A DNA stretch of 64,000 bases. Origin: an uncultured Cyclobacteriaceae bacterium (GTDB lineage: Bacteria; Bacteroidota; Bacteroidia; Cytophagales; Cyclobacteriaceae). Both the position numbers and the translations under genes were made by a program. Below, in pieces: positions 52,517 through 62,050 of the stretch (position 1 is the stretch's first letter; each line of letters starts with the position of its first letter). The notes under the pieces were generated by a model. That model made no database searches. It saw nothing but the letters and a program-made list of their open reading frames with translations, and had not been told where the DNA came from. The DNA lies in NCBI GenBank assembly GCA_937146645.1, contig CAKZRQ010000012.1:1-64000 (forward strand), written 5' to 3'.

Positions 52517-53569
52517 ATGCGGAAGTGGCTTTTGGTATTTTTTCTCAGCGGACTGACTTTTAGCCCAGTTTTTTCTCAGGAAGCCACTCATCGCTTTGGC
52601 CTGGAAGGCCAATATGGTACTATCCTCGCTCATAATCCTGAATTGAAGGAAATCGCAGCGACTAATCCTTGGTCCATCGGGGTTTCTACGCAGTGGATGC
52701 GGACAAGTAAAAAGAATTGGGAGGCATGCAATTGCTTTCATTACCTCGGACTCAATCTTTCTGTCATGGATTTCCAAAACCCGGATGAGTTGGGTCAGGC
52801 ATGGAGTCTTTCAGGCACTTTCGAGCCGTATCTCTACAGAGGGAATCGTATTTCAGCCAGTCTGTCTACTGGTTTAGGCGTGAGCTACATCACTAAAGTC
52901 TATGACGAGTTCGAAAACCCACGAAATACTTTTTTCAGCACGCCCATAAGCTTTACGATTTTTTTGTCTCCACGAATCACTTGGGATTTCAGTGACAACT
53001 GGGCGATTCAGGGTTCATTCACCTATGGTCATATCTCCAATGGAGGACAAAAACAGCCAAATCGTGGAATGAATTATCCCATGTGGGGCTTGGGGATTCT
53101 TCATTACACCAAACGATCTGATTTACCAGAGTACGAACGCAGCGCAATTCCAAAGAAATGGAATTTCTACATGGACTTGGGCTTTAATTCCAGGGATAAT
53201 GGTGAAGGAGGAAGGGAGCCCAACCTATTCCTAGGCGGAGGTGCATACCGGCGATTAACTGGAATTATCGCTATGGGTGGAGGATTGGAGCTGGCGAAGG
53301 ATTTTTCCATCCCGGTTGAAGGAAGCAGGACTGAGGCTTTAATTCCTGCGTTGTATGCAGAGAATCATTTCCTTTTTGGCCGTTTTGATTTCAGCCAACG
53401 CATGGCTTTATATCTTCATAAACCTGCCGGTTATCAGGAATATCATAATTTTTATCAGCGATACTCCCTTCATTATGTCCTATTCGATGGATTCAGAATT
53501 GGAGCGGGACTCAAAGCTCATGGCCATGTGGCCGAATATCTGGATTTTCGATTAGGTTGGCTTTTCTGA
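52517..53569 (+). CDS. Outer-membrane lipid A deacylase-like protein (PagL family)
   Basis: 350 residues from ATG 52517 (a GTG at 52508 adds 3 residues). Signal peptide MRKWLLVFFLSGLTFSPVFSQ. The PagL catalytic segment is recognisable as FTYGHISNGGQKQPNRGMN (His and Ser in H-I-S-N). Family members remove the 3-O-linked acyl chain from lipid A. It is about twice the usual PagL length: the C-terminal half (from about residue 215, RDNGEGGREPNLFLGGGAYRR) seems to be a second barrel module, as in the long Bacteroidota acyloxyacyl hydrolases. Divergent from arsR across 147 bases. Confidence 0.8.
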   Translation: MRKWLLVFFLSGLTFSPVFSQEATHRFGLEGQYGTILAHNPELKEIAATNPWSIGVSTQWMRTSKKNWEACNCFHYLGLNLSVMDFQNPDELGQAWSLSGTFEPYLYRGNRISASLSTGLGVSYITKVYDEFENPRNTFFSTPISFTIFLSPRITWDFSDNWAIQGSFTYGHISNGGQKQPNRGMNYPMWGLGILHYTKRSDLPEYERSAIPKKWNFYMDLGFNSRDNGEGGREPNLFLGGGAYRRLTGIIAMGGGLELAKDFSIPVEGSRTEALIPALYAENHFLFGRFDFSQRMALYLHKPAGYQEYHNFYQRYSLHYVLFDGFRIGAGLKAHGHVAEYLDFRLGWLF

Positions 53570-53592
53570 GAAGCACTTTAGTAAAGACTAAT

Positions 53593-54315
53593 TCAAAGAG
53601 ATAATCCAGTTTGTTTCTCAAGGTATGCCATAAGCTGTCCCTGATATTCAGCATTATTTGCAGAAGCATGTGGATCATGCACTTCCATAAATTTAAAGTA
53701 TTTACCTGAAACCAAGGCTAAAGGACTCACGCTCTCGGCTAACCACACTTGGGTATTTGTACCCAGATCGAATGAATCTGGTGCATTTCCGCCGCCCATT
53801 TTGGTGGGTACCCATCCTGGATCGACTGCGTTGGCATAGACTTCAGGATATTTTTTGGCTACCGCCAAAGTCATTGCCGTCACCATTAATTTAGAATCGG
53901 AGTAGCTGATCGAATCAAGGTCGGACTCTCGGAAAATTGCTCTCCCACCTCTATGCATTCCGGAGCTCAAATAGATTAACCGTTGAGGTTTTTCAATCAG
54001 TGAGGTGAGAATAAAGGGGGCTAGAACATTTACCACAAGAATGGTTTTTGAGTCCACTTGATACACTCCGGCATTATGGATGATGGCATCCATTTTTCCA
54101 ATGCTATTAACCTCTTCTGCAAGTGCCTTTACTTCATCAACTTTGGCTAAGTCAGCAACACAAACTCTTGCTGAATCACCAAAGCTTGCCCGAGTCTCAT
54201 CCGCTCGCTTTTCGTTCCTTGCGTGCAGAATTACCTGGTGGCCCTGATTGATCAGTTTCTCCGCTGCAATTTTCCCTAGTCCATCCGAACTCCCAGTGAT
54301 AAATATTCTTGGCAT
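53593..54315 (-). CDS. Short-chain dehydrogenase/reductase
   Basis: 240 residues. Cofactor loop TGSSDGLGKIAA (about 7-18), HARNEKRAD (Arg after strand 2, NADP-type), HNAGVY, catalytic SSGMH and Y-S-D-S-K. It lies 23 bases before the heme-lipoprotein gene on the same strand. Substrate unknown; different from the SDR at 39.1 kb in active-site spacing. Confidence 0.9.
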   Translation of the reverse strand: MPRIFITGSSDGLGKIAAEKLINQGHQVILHARNEKRADETRASFGDSARVCVADLAKVDEVKALAEEVNSIGKMDAIIHNAGVYQVDSKTILVVNVLAPFILTSLIEKPQRLIYLSSGMHRGGRAIFRESDLDSISYSDSKLMVTAMTLAVAKKYPEVYANAVDPGWVPTKMGGGNAPDSFDLGTNTQVWLAESVSPLALVSGKYFKFMEVHDPHASANNAEYQGQLMAYLEKQTGLSL

Positions 54316-54338
54316 GTTAAAAGGTTGATGCTTTTATA

Positions 54339-57300
54339 TTATTTCTCCAGTGGATGCATCTCAAGAAGCTCCTCAGCCGTCCAGAACCCTGATTTGTCCT
54401 TGGTTTCCTCTCTGATTTTTGCCACAAGCTCAGGAGTAACCGCAGAGGCATTATTGCCAAAACTGTTTCTGACATAAGTCACCACTGCAGCAACTTCAGA
54501 ATCATTCAGCATGCCCTTATACGGAGTCATAGGAACTTGTCCCGGATAGGTTTTTCCTGCTATGGTAATGGGGCCATACAGACCATTCAAGACGATCTTA
54601 ATCATGCGTTCTGGACTTCCTGTTACCCATGGAGTACCTCGAAGTGGAGGGAATTGCGAAGCGGAAAGTCCACCACCATCAGAATGGTGACAAGTGGCGC
54701 AGTATCCATCACGTGAATAGATTTCCTTGCCTAAAATGTACAGCTCCCGTTCGGATCCTTTTAGATTAGACTTGATGTCCTCTTCCTTCTTTTCCTCTAC
54801 GGAGACTCCGCTGATATGGGCCAGCGCGGTTTCAAATGTCCCTCTTTGCCAGGTTTCATCCAGATTTTGAGTTTCAGCAACAGCCAAAACCTCAAGACCT
54901 TCATCCTGAGGGAGCCAGCTCGCAGCTACGATCGCCTCCATCCTTACCTGACCACTGTTGTCCTCAGCCTGGGCTATGAGTAACTCGGTCTGATTTTCTA
55001 CCTGATGTCCAGTATATCTCAAGACCCGTGTGGCGGCAGCTCGAACTCTATGATCTTCAGATTTCAAAAGCTCGCTTAGCAATTCCTGATTCACAAGATT
55101 ATTTCCCCAGCTCACCCAAAGTGCTTCGAGTCTTTGATGTTCGTATTCTGGATCATTTGGATCTAATTCTGAAAGCCAGGTTTTCGTAGCTGCATCTACT
55201 TCCATTTGATCTCTTCCTCTTAGCTCTCGCTTGGTTCTGTAGCGAGTTCTGTATTCGGGAAGTTTCAGGTTTTCCAGGAGCTCAGGAATACTCGCTCCAT
55301 CGATTTTCGCTGGAGTGACCAATGGTCGACCAGGATAAGTCACCCGATAAACTCTACCGTGGACATGATCTCTTAGTGGATCACGAGCGTTATGCTGCAT
55401 ATGACCGATCAGAATATTATGCCAATCCACGATATAAAGCGATCCATCCGGTGCAAACTCCATATCGACAGGGCGGAAATTTCTATCGGTGGAGTAAACC
55501 AAATCCTGTCTCCATTTCGTGTGGTAGCCGACCTCATCTTCCACCATCTGATGCTGCTTGGTCCCGAGGAATCCAATGGTATTATTGATGATCAAATCAC
55601 CTTGAACATCATCCGGGAAATGCCGGCTCGAGATGAATTCGAGTCCGGATGTTGGCCGAACCATCTGAGCTTTTTCGATCAGGTTGGGACCTTTGTAATT
55701 CGCATTTCCATAACGCGGCAAGGTCGATCCCGGAAGCATCCAATTTACATTTGGTCCGGAAGTCTCTGCATAAAAATTCTGTCCCCAGCGATCGAAAGCG
55801 ATACCCCATGGGTTCGGGATGTTTACCTGATTTACTCTTTCGAGATGATGTCTCTGAGGCTGGAAGCGATAGAAGCCTCCATTCGTTGCACGAACAGGAC
55901 CGTAGGATGTTTCCACATTGGTGTGAAGGAAAACTCCCTCCGCCATGTAAATGGCGCCAGACTCATCGGTAGTAAAGGCCGATATCGCATGGTGGGTATC
56001 ATGATCATCAAACCCACTCAGCAAAATCTCCTTTCGATCGGCCTTATCATCTTTGTCATCATCGATTAAAATGATCAGGTCATTGGCCTGAGAAACATAG
56101 ACACCCTCGGCCGCGATTTCAAAGCCCACCGGTATGTGCAGGTCCTCCGAGAAGGTGGTTTGCTTATCTGCTTTGCCGTCATTATCTGTATCCTCCAGAA
56201 TAATCAGCTTATCCTTCGGTCTTGGATCACCCGGCTTGTAATGAGGGTAACTTGGCATAGTGGCTACCCATAATCTGCCTTTATTATCAAAGGATAACTG
56301 AACTGGATTCGCTAAATCCGGGAAGTCCTCTTCTGAGGCGAATAGCTCGATTTTATACCCTGGGGCAGTTTTGATTTCTGCCAAAGCCCGATCTCCGTAC
56401 AGGTATTCCAAAGAACCGTTTTGATCGGGATTGTAATTTGTCTCAACATCTGGGAGGACTCTGGTCTTTGCATCTGCAGCGGCAAGATCAAATGTCTCTC
56501 CCTTGGTTGCCAGCCAAATCGCAGAATCCCGAAGAGCGGTCATCTGCCGAATTTTCTCCAGCTCGAAGGGATAATTATCTGGTCCGAAAGGATCATGTCT
56601 TCTTCCAAACACGTGTACTCCATTCGGAATCTTGTAATCATTATGCCAGAGCCAATTCTTCTCATTTACCGCTTCGGCGACCATTTCTCGATCTACAGAA
56701 GTATCTGGGCTGCCGCCGAATAATTCATCGGCTAGAAGCTGTCCGAAAAGCTCATAACCTTGCTGATTAAGCTGAGAACCATCTATTGTCAAAGGTTCCT
56801 CAGTCGCGTCATACCATTTTTGGCTGGCAGTGAAAGCATCTACCCAAGGGATATTATTGGCATTAGCTACATCTCGGGTGACCTCAGCATAGCGCTGAAT
56901 CATTTCATTTTCCTTATCTCCGCTAGGCACGTCCTTTAGGTGGGTTATGTCCTCCATCGCAATAGGAGAAACTAAGGCCAGACTTGGGACAGAATCACCA
57001 TTGTATTTTTGTCTTTTGCTATGCTTTACCCAGGCATCCAACTCCGCTCTGAAATTCTCAAGACCTGCTTCCCCCTGAAAGGATTCATTGAAGCCAAAAA
57101 AGCCAATCACCACATCAGCTTCCAGTCGTGAAAGCCATTCGTCTGGCTTTTCGAGAAATCCTTCACTTCTGGATGGAGTAGCATATTCATCCTGATAAGC
57201 TTCTGCTCCTGGGAAAGCCCATGGATCATTCGTTCCTGAACGAGGACGGAAACCTGGAGTATCTGCAGGATCGCAAAGATTTCTAATCACAAGGTTTTCA

Positions 57301-57488
57301 TCAGGGAAGCGGGTATACATTTCAGTTTCGAAAGTGCCGTAATGCATCATCCTCGATCCCAGGTTATTTCCTACCAAAGTGATGGTCTTGCCATCGGTAA
57401 GTTCTATTTGTTGTTTTTCTCCGCAGGAAAAAATCAAAACAAGGAAGAATGCCACGAGGGCGATAGGCGGGATAAGTTTAAAACGCAT
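54339..57488 (-). CDS. PVC-type heme-binding lipoprotein with a degenerate SGNH domain
   Basis: 1,049 residues. Lipoprotein signal with C22 (LVLIFSCGEKQ). Order: SGNH-like domain (about 30-255), six-bladed dehydrogenase-like propeller (about 370-720: GYKIELFASEEDFPDLANPVQLSFDNKGRLWVA; PTSGLEFISS; DWHNILIGHMQ), HEAT-like helices (about 730-890), and cytochrome c with C930-A-T-C-H934 (axial Met near MTPYKGM). In the SGNH part the nucleophilic Ser is replaced by Asn (LVGNNLGSRM), the block III motif is GFNE, and the terminal His is Gln (DGSQLNQQGYE), so hydrolase activity looks lost. It opposes a similar protein at 57.7 kb. Likely a periplasmic sugar-oxidising electron-transfer protein. Confidence 0.85.
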   Translation of the reverse strand: MRFKLIPPIALVAFFLVLIFSCGEKQQIELTDGKTITLVGNNLGSRMMHYGTFETEMYTRFPDENLVIRNLCDPADTPGFRPRSGTNDPWAFPGAEAYQDEYATPSRSEGFLEKPDEWLSRLEADVVIGFFGFNESFQGEAGLENFRAELDAWVKHSKRQKYNGDSVPSLALVSPIAMEDITHLKDVPSGDKENEMIQRYAEVTRDVANANNIPWVDAFTASQKWYDATEEPLTIDGSQLNQQGYELFGQLLADELFGGSPDTSVDREMVAEAVNEKNWLWHNDYKIPNGVHVFGRRHDPFGPDNYPFELEKIRQMTALRDSAIWLATKGETFDLAAADAKTRVLPDVETNYNPDQNGSLEYLYGDRALAEIKTAPGYKIELFASEEDFPDLANPVQLSFDNKGRLWVATMPSYPHYKPGDPRPKDKLIILEDTDNDGKADKQTTFSEDLHIPVGFEIAAEGVYVSQANDLIILIDDDKDDKADRKEILLSGFDDHDTHHAISAFTTDESGAIYMAEGVFLHTNVETSYGPVRATNGGFYRFQPQRHHLERVNQVNIPNPWGIAFDRWGQNFYAETSGPNVNWMLPGSTLPRYGNANYKGPNLIEKAQMVRPTSGLEFISSRHFPDDVQGDLIINNTIGFLGTKQHQMVEDEVGYHTKWRQDLVYSTDRNFRPVDMEFAPDGSLYIVDWHNILIGHMQHNARDPLRDHVHGRVYRVTYPGRPLVTPAKIDGASIPELLENLKLPEYRTRYRTKRELRGRDQMEVDAATKTWLSELDPNDPEYEHQRLEALWVSWGNNLVNQELLSELLKSEDHRVRAAATRVLRYTGHQVENQTELLIAQAEDNSGQVRMEAIVAASWLPQDEGLEVLAVAETQNLDETWQRGTFETALAHISGVSVEEKKEEDIKSNLKGSERELYILGKEIYSRDGYCATCHHSDGGGLSASQFPPLRGTPWVTGSPERMIKIVLNGLYGPITIAGKTYPGQVPMTPYKGMLNDSEVAAVVTYVRNSFGNNASAVTPELVAKIREETKDKSGFWTAEELLEMHPLEK

Positions 57489-57536
57489 GGTGCTTTTGGG
57501 TAATATTACTATTGCAAAAAGATGAATTTCCTTTGC

Positions 57537-57585
57537 TTTTTATCCTGTCCCATCCTGACACAGGACAGTTAATGATGGATAAAAA
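57537..57585. promoter_or_regulatory. Nested inverted repeat between the two heme lipoprotein genes
   Basis: TTTTTATCC (57537-57545) and its exact complement GGATAAAAA (57577-57585) enclose CTGTCC (57545-57550) and GGACAG (57563-57568). The 49-bp element lies 48 bases upstream of the minus-strand ATG and about 160 bases upstream of the plus-strand ATG. It may be an operator or a leader hairpin of the minus-strand gene. Confidence 0.5.
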
Positions 57586-57744
57586 TAAAATATCGGGTTT
57601 ATTTCTTCTGTAGTCAAAAAATCCAGTAGCTAAGACCTTTATATCTTGATTATACCGACGGGTTTTCCTTGAGCGGTAGATTCATTGGAGAGTTTTGTCT
57701 GCATATTTTCTATTTTTAAGAAAGACCAAAATACCCTAAAGCCT

Positions 57745-60426
57745 ATGTCCGGCATGAATTACCTCCAGAGAATACTTCTTGGTTTAGTAGTAACCTTCTT
57801 TTTTTTCGCTTGCGAGCCCTCCCAAACTGAGGAATCTCAAGATCCCAAAGTAGCCAAGCTAAAACTGCCAGATGGCTTTAAAGCAGAGCACATTTACAGT
57901 CCTGGAGATTTGGATCAGGGGTCTTGGGTGGCAATGACCTTCGATGATAAGGATCGCCTGATCACGGCGGATCAGTATGGGTTTCTCTACCGGCTGGAGA
58001 TTCCTGAAATCGGTTCAGAATCCCTGGAGCCGAAAATCGAACGATTGAAGGTAGGAAATGTGGAAGCCCCGCAGGTGGGTATGGGATATGCGCAAGGTTT
58101 GCTTTATGCCTTCAATAGCCTGTACGTGATGGTAAATCATCATGGCAATGAAACTTTCAAAGAAAGTACCGGGCTTTACAGAATTCAGGATTTAGATGGT
58201 GACGATCAATATGAAACTGTCACCACCATCAAACTTTTTTCAGGTCAGCCGGGCGAGCATGGGCCACACAGTATCAAGCTTTCTCCCGACGGACAATCAC
58301 TTTACATGGTGGCTGGAAACCACGTGGATGTTCCGGAATTTGAGAAGTACCGAGTTCCTCCAGTTTGGGAAGAGGATAATCTATTTCCATTAATCAAAGA
58401 CCCCAGAGGTCATGCAAATGAAAGAAAAGCCCCGGGTGGTTGGGTTGCGAAATTTGACCCAGAGGGCAAAGAGTTTGAATTGATTTCGGTGGGATATAGA
58501 AATCCATTTGACATAGCTTTTAACTCAGCCGGGGATCTGTTTACCTATGACTCGGATATGGAATGGGACTTTGGTATGCCTTGGTACAGACCCACTAGAA
58601 TTTGCCATGTGACCAGTGGATCAGAATTCGGTTGGCGAACAGGGAATTCAAAATGGTCACCGCTTTATCCAGATAATCTTCCAGCTACCTTGAACATTGG
58701 ACAGGGATCACCCACCAACGTTATGTTTGGTACTGGGGCTAAGTTTCCTGAGAAATACCAAAATGCTCTTTATGCTTTTGACTGGAGCTTTGGGATCATT
58801 TATGCAGTGGATTTGAAGCCCAAGGGTGCAACCTATGAGGCTTCAGCAGAAGAATTTGTTTCCGGAACTGCACTTCCCCTGACCGATGGAATTATAGGAC
58901 CTGATGGGGCCATGTACTTTATGACTGGGGGTAGACGATTAGAATCTGACCTCTATCGGGTGTACTACGATGGGGAAGCTTCGGCAGCTCAAAATACCCT
59001 CACGGCAGAAGCTTTGCCGGAGGCAAATAAACTCAGACGGCAGCTGGAAGAGTTCCATACATCCGGTGCTCCTGCAGAGGGACTAAAGCTCGCATGGGCA
59101 AATCTGGATCATGAAGATCGATTCGTACAATTTGCGGCGAGAGTGGCTTTGGAACATCAGCCTCTGGACTCCTGGAAGAAGCGGGCCATGGATGAGGAGA
59201 ATTCTTCAAAGAAGATTCAGGCCATGATAGCTTTAGCACGGCAAGATGATCGAAAGGGTGGAGGTCAGCCTATGTTGAAGGCTTTGAGGGATATCGATTA
59301 TTCCAGCTTGGATGAAGCGGATAAGCAGAATCTATTGAGGGCTGTGGAGCTGATTATGCTTCGGCATGGAAAGCCGACACTGCTTGCAAGGAAAAACTTG
59401 ATCGACTATCTGGATGCGGAATTCCCTGCAAATAACAATAATCTGGATCGAGAGCTTTCCAAGCTTCTCGTTTATTTAGGTGCTAAGGATGCAGTAGATA
59501 AGACATTGGCTTTGCTGGCCACAGCAGAGGATGATCCGGATTATCAAAAGACCTTTACCTCTTCCACGGATTTGATCATGCGTAATCCTCAGTATGGATT
59601 AGACATCGCGAATATGCTTGCGAATGTTCCGCCTGCTCAGCAAACTTACCTGGCCACAGTTTTAGGTGGGGCCAAAGCTGGATGGTCTGAAGAAGCCTAT
59701 GAGGAATATTTTACCTGGATTCAGGATGCTTTCAAATACAAAGGGGGTAGAAGCTATGTGGGCTTTATTGACAGAGCGCGAAAAATGGCTTTGGAAGAAG
59801 TTCCAAAATCCGATTATGATAAATACAATGAATTATCCGGTGCGGCCTTGCTGACCAGTAATGGCAACGATCTGGTCGCGAGTGATATTCAGCCTGAAGG
59901 ACCGGGTCGAAGATGGACTGTGGATGAGGCCTTACCCATGGTGGCGGACTTATCAGGAAGGGATTATCTCCGTGGCAAGGCCATGTACTCCGCTACTCTT
60001 TGCCAGTCTTGTCATACCATGCAGGGCGAAGGAGGAATCATCGGGCCAGATCTGACCCAGCTTGGAACTCGATTTACACCTAAGGATATTCTCACCGCTA
60101 CTATAGAACCTAGCGAGACCATTTCTGAGCAGTATATGGCTACCATTCTTGAGCTAAACGACGGTTCTTCGGTGGTGGGCAGACTCACGGATGAGAATGA
60201 AGAAAACTATTATGTTTCACAAAATCCTTTTGCTCCGGAGCAGATTCGGACGGTGGCCAAAGCCGATGTTGCTTCCAAGAAAAATTCGGCAGTTTCCATC
60301 ATGCTTCCCGGTATGATCAATCCACTCAATGAAGAAGAGCTAAAAGACTTAATGGCTTATCTGATCTCTGGAGGAAACCCAGATCATGAGGTATTTCAGG
60401 ATGAAAGTTTGAGTTTAAAGGAATGA
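57745..60426 (+). CDS. PVC-type heme-binding propeller lipoprotein with cytochrome c domain
   Basis: 893 residues. The ATG at 57745 (MSGMNYLQRIL) precedes a lipoprotein signal ending FFACEPSQ; an earlier in-frame TTG at 57685 adds an unlikely leader. A propeller of PVC dehydrogenase type (about 35-400: LKLPDGFKAEHIYSPGDLDQGSW, GPHSIKLSPDGQSLYMVAGNH, PFDIAFNSAGDLFTYDSDMEWD, GIIGPDGAMYFMTGG), HEAT-like helices (about 410-700), and a cytochrome c domain with C753-Q-S-C-H757 and GTRF..DIL..IIEPS-type text (ILTATIEPSETISEQY). Its stop overlaps the DUF1080 start by 4 bases. Probably oxidises a sugar or passes electrons from one. Confidence 0.87.
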   Translation: MSGMNYLQRILLGLVVTFFFFACEPSQTEESQDPKVAKLKLPDGFKAEHIYSPGDLDQGSWVAMTFDDKDRLITADQYGFLYRLEIPEIGSESLEPKIERLKVGNVEAPQVGMGYAQGLLYAFNSLYVMVNHHGNETFKESTGLYRIQDLDGDDQYETVTTIKLFSGQPGEHGPHSIKLSPDGQSLYMVAGNHVDVPEFEKYRVPPVWEEDNLFPLIKDPRGHANERKAPGGWVAKFDPEGKEFELISVGYRNPFDIAFNSAGDLFTYDSDMEWDFGMPWYRPTRICHVTSGSEFGWRTGNSKWSPLYPDNLPATLNIGQGSPTNVMFGTGAKFPEKYQNALYAFDWSFGIIYAVDLKPKGATYEASAEEFVSGTALPLTDGIIGPDGAMYFMTGGRRLESDLYRVYYDGEASAAQNTLTAEALPEANKLRRQLEEFHTSGAPAEGLKLAWANLDHEDRFVQFAARVALEHQPLDSWKKRAMDEENSSKKIQAMIALARQDDRKGGGQPMLKALRDIDYSSLDEADKQNLLRAVELIMLRHGKPTLLARKNLIDYLDAEFPANNNNLDRELSKLLVYLGAKDAVDKTLALLATAEDDPDYQKTFTSSTDLIMRNPQYGLDIANMLANVPPAQQTYLATVLGGAKAGWSEEAYEEYFTWIQDAFKYKGGRSYVGFIDRARKMALEEVPKSDYDKYNELSGAALLTSNGNDLVASDIQPEGPGRRWTVDEALPMVADLSGRDYLRGKAMYSATLCQSCHTMQGEGGIIGPDLTQLGTRFTPKDILTATIEPSETISEQYMATILELNDGSSVVGRLTDENEENYYVSQNPFAPEQIRTVAKADVASKKNSAVSIMLPGMINPLNEEELKDLMAYLISGGNPDHEVFQDESLSLKE

Positions 60427-61235
60427 AAAGTCTGGTCACCAAATGGTTGATTCTGGAGCTGATAGGAGCTGTGATCCTTGTGGCTGTTTTGGGCTGGTCG
60501 GGAGCCTTTGAATCCAAAGAACCACCCGAAAATCCACAAATGGCTATGGCTGAACCCATGTTCGCAGCGGAATTTGAGTCTATTTTCGATGGTAAAACAC
60601 TGAATGGCTGGGAAGGGGATAAAGACTTTTGGTCCGTTCAAGATGGGATGATCGTAGGGGAAATAAAAGAAGGTGTATCTCTGGAGGCCAATACCTTTTT
60701 AATTTTCAAGCAGCCTGTAAAAGACTTCGAACTCAAAGTAGAATTCAGGATTTCAGAAAAGGGAAATTCGGGAATACAATACCGGAGCGATAGAGTGGAG
60801 GGAGTACCTTTCGGACTCCGAGGATATCAGGCGGATATCGATGGTAACAATACCTACACAGGTCAAAACTACGAGGAAAGAAAGCGCACTACATTGGCTT
60901 ACCGAGGTCAGAAAACTCGAATTTCATCCCAACCTAATGATGTTGCTGAGATTCGGGATTATGTTGAGAACAATGCCTGGAAGGGCTTGAACCTGGAATC
61001 AGAGCTGGGGGATCGAGCTGAGCTGGGTGCTCAGATTAAAAAGCAGGACTGGAATGAAATGCATCTCATCATCCGTGGAACTACCCTTCAGCACTATGTG
61101 AATGGAATCCTGATGAGTGAGGTATTGGATTTAGATACTAAAAACCAAAGCCTGGAGGGATTACTAGGCTTCCAGGTTCATCGCGGACCGCCGATGAAGG
61201 TGGAGTTTAGGGAAGTGAGGCTGAGGAGGTTTTAG
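60423..61235 (+). CDS. DUF1080 family protein (3-keto-disaccharide hydrolase type)
   Basis: 270 residues. A single N-terminal membrane segment (residues 6-24) places it in the periplasm; it could also be a signal peptide. The jelly-roll domain reads FESIFDGKTLNGWEGDKDFWSVQDGMIVGEI, FRISEKGNSGIQYRSDRV, GYQADIDGNNTYTGQNYEERKRTTLAYRGQ, and DWNEMHLIIRGTTLQHYVNGILMSEVLDL, the full DUF1080 pattern. Translationally coupled to the heme lipoprotein (ATGA overlap), which suggests that the cytochrome protein oxidises a glycoside and this one cleaves the keto product. That link is inference. Confidence 0.88.
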   Translation: MKSLVTKWLILELIGAVILVAVLGWSGAFESKEPPENPQMAMAEPMFAAEFESIFDGKTLNGWEGDKDFWSVQDGMIVGEIKEGVSLEANTFLIFKQPVKDFELKVEFRISEKGNSGIQYRSDRVEGVPFGLRGYQADIDGNNTYTGQNYEERKRTTLAYRGQKTRISSQPNDVAEIRDYVENNAWKGLNLESELGDRAELGAQIKKQDWNEMHLIIRGTTLQHYVNGILMSEVLDLDTKNQSLEGLLGFQVHRGPPMKVEFREVRLRRF

Positions 61236-61247
61236 GGTTTGTAATCC

Positions 61248-62009
61248 TCATTTAAACCGTGAAGCATTTTCGTTTGAGTTCAGGTATTTCAGATTCTTTT
61301 CATACATCTTTTTAATTCCTTTATTCAAGTGTTCGCTCCAATTTGTCGGATTGTTCTGGTAGTTGTTGAAAATTGCCATGGCGTATGCAGCAACTTGTTC
61401 AGGGATATATCCTAGCCTGTTTGCCTGCCATCCTTGGTGGATTGTTCCTTGCCACTGTTGAAAGTTGAAAATGGAGTTAGACGTGAAAATCCCAAACCCA
61501 AGAGCTATGCAATTTAATTCCGTTAATTCTTCTTGGTTTTCATCAATCCGACCTTCACCAAGCAATATTAGATGAGAAAGTTCATGTGCTAAGGTTGCAA
61601 TCATCGATTGAGGATTCTTCAATTGTTTAAGTTCCAGTCCAATTTCAAATTTGTTAGGGCCGTTTTCGGAATACTTTCCTAGAGCATAAGTGTCTTTTGT
61701 TCCCGTTCCTTCAGTGTTTTGGGTTACTACAACTCCCTCATCTTCAAATTCCATTGGTGCTTCTGAAAAATAGTACAGTTCTATATTAGCTCCTTTGATG
61801 TCCATAAATTCTGTAATCTTATTCAAAGCAAATTCCGCATCTGCTTCTGTTCCTGTGAATTGATGATTAAAGAACTCTTTGGTTGGCTCGACAATTCTTA
61901 AGTTTTTGAGAAAGTCGCGTCCATATTGATCTTCAAACCATATGAAAGCATCTTCGATCCATTCTTTATCTTCAGGAGTTACTGTAGGTTTTGGCTTTCC
62001 GAATATCAT
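61248..62009 (-). CDS. Uncharacterised HExxH protein (possible zinc peptidase)
   Basis: 253 residues, cytoplasmic by lack of signal. HELSH motif at 142-146 in MIATLAHELSHLILLGE, with a possible third ligand in EELTELNCIALGFGIF (E164). N-terminal WIEDAFIWFEDQYGRDFLKNLRIVEPT is unlike known families I recall. It ends convergent with the DUF1080 gene. The sequence is visibly more AT-rich than the upstream heme genes (by eye). Family unknown; peptidase activity is inference from the motif alone. Confidence 0.6.
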   Translation of the reverse strand: MIFGKPKPTVTPEDKEWIEDAFIWFEDQYGRDFLKNLRIVEPTKEFFNHQFTGTEADAEFALNKITEFMDIKGANIELYYFSEAPMEFEDEGVVVTQNTEGTGTKDTYALGKYSENGPNKFEIGLELKQLKNPQSMIATLAHELSHLILLGEGRIDENQEELTELNCIALGFGIFTSNSIFNFQQWQGTIHQGWQANRLGYIPEQVAAYAMAIFNNYQNNPTNWSEHLNKGIKKMYEKNLKYLNSNENASRFK

Positions 62010-62050
62010 TCGCTTTGAAGATTATTGAGGATAAGGGTCTCGGCTATGAG

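Noticed and set aside
55322..56770. Open frames opposite the 1049-aa heme gene
   Set aside because: Long but antisense to a gene with clear domains; no recognisable protein features.
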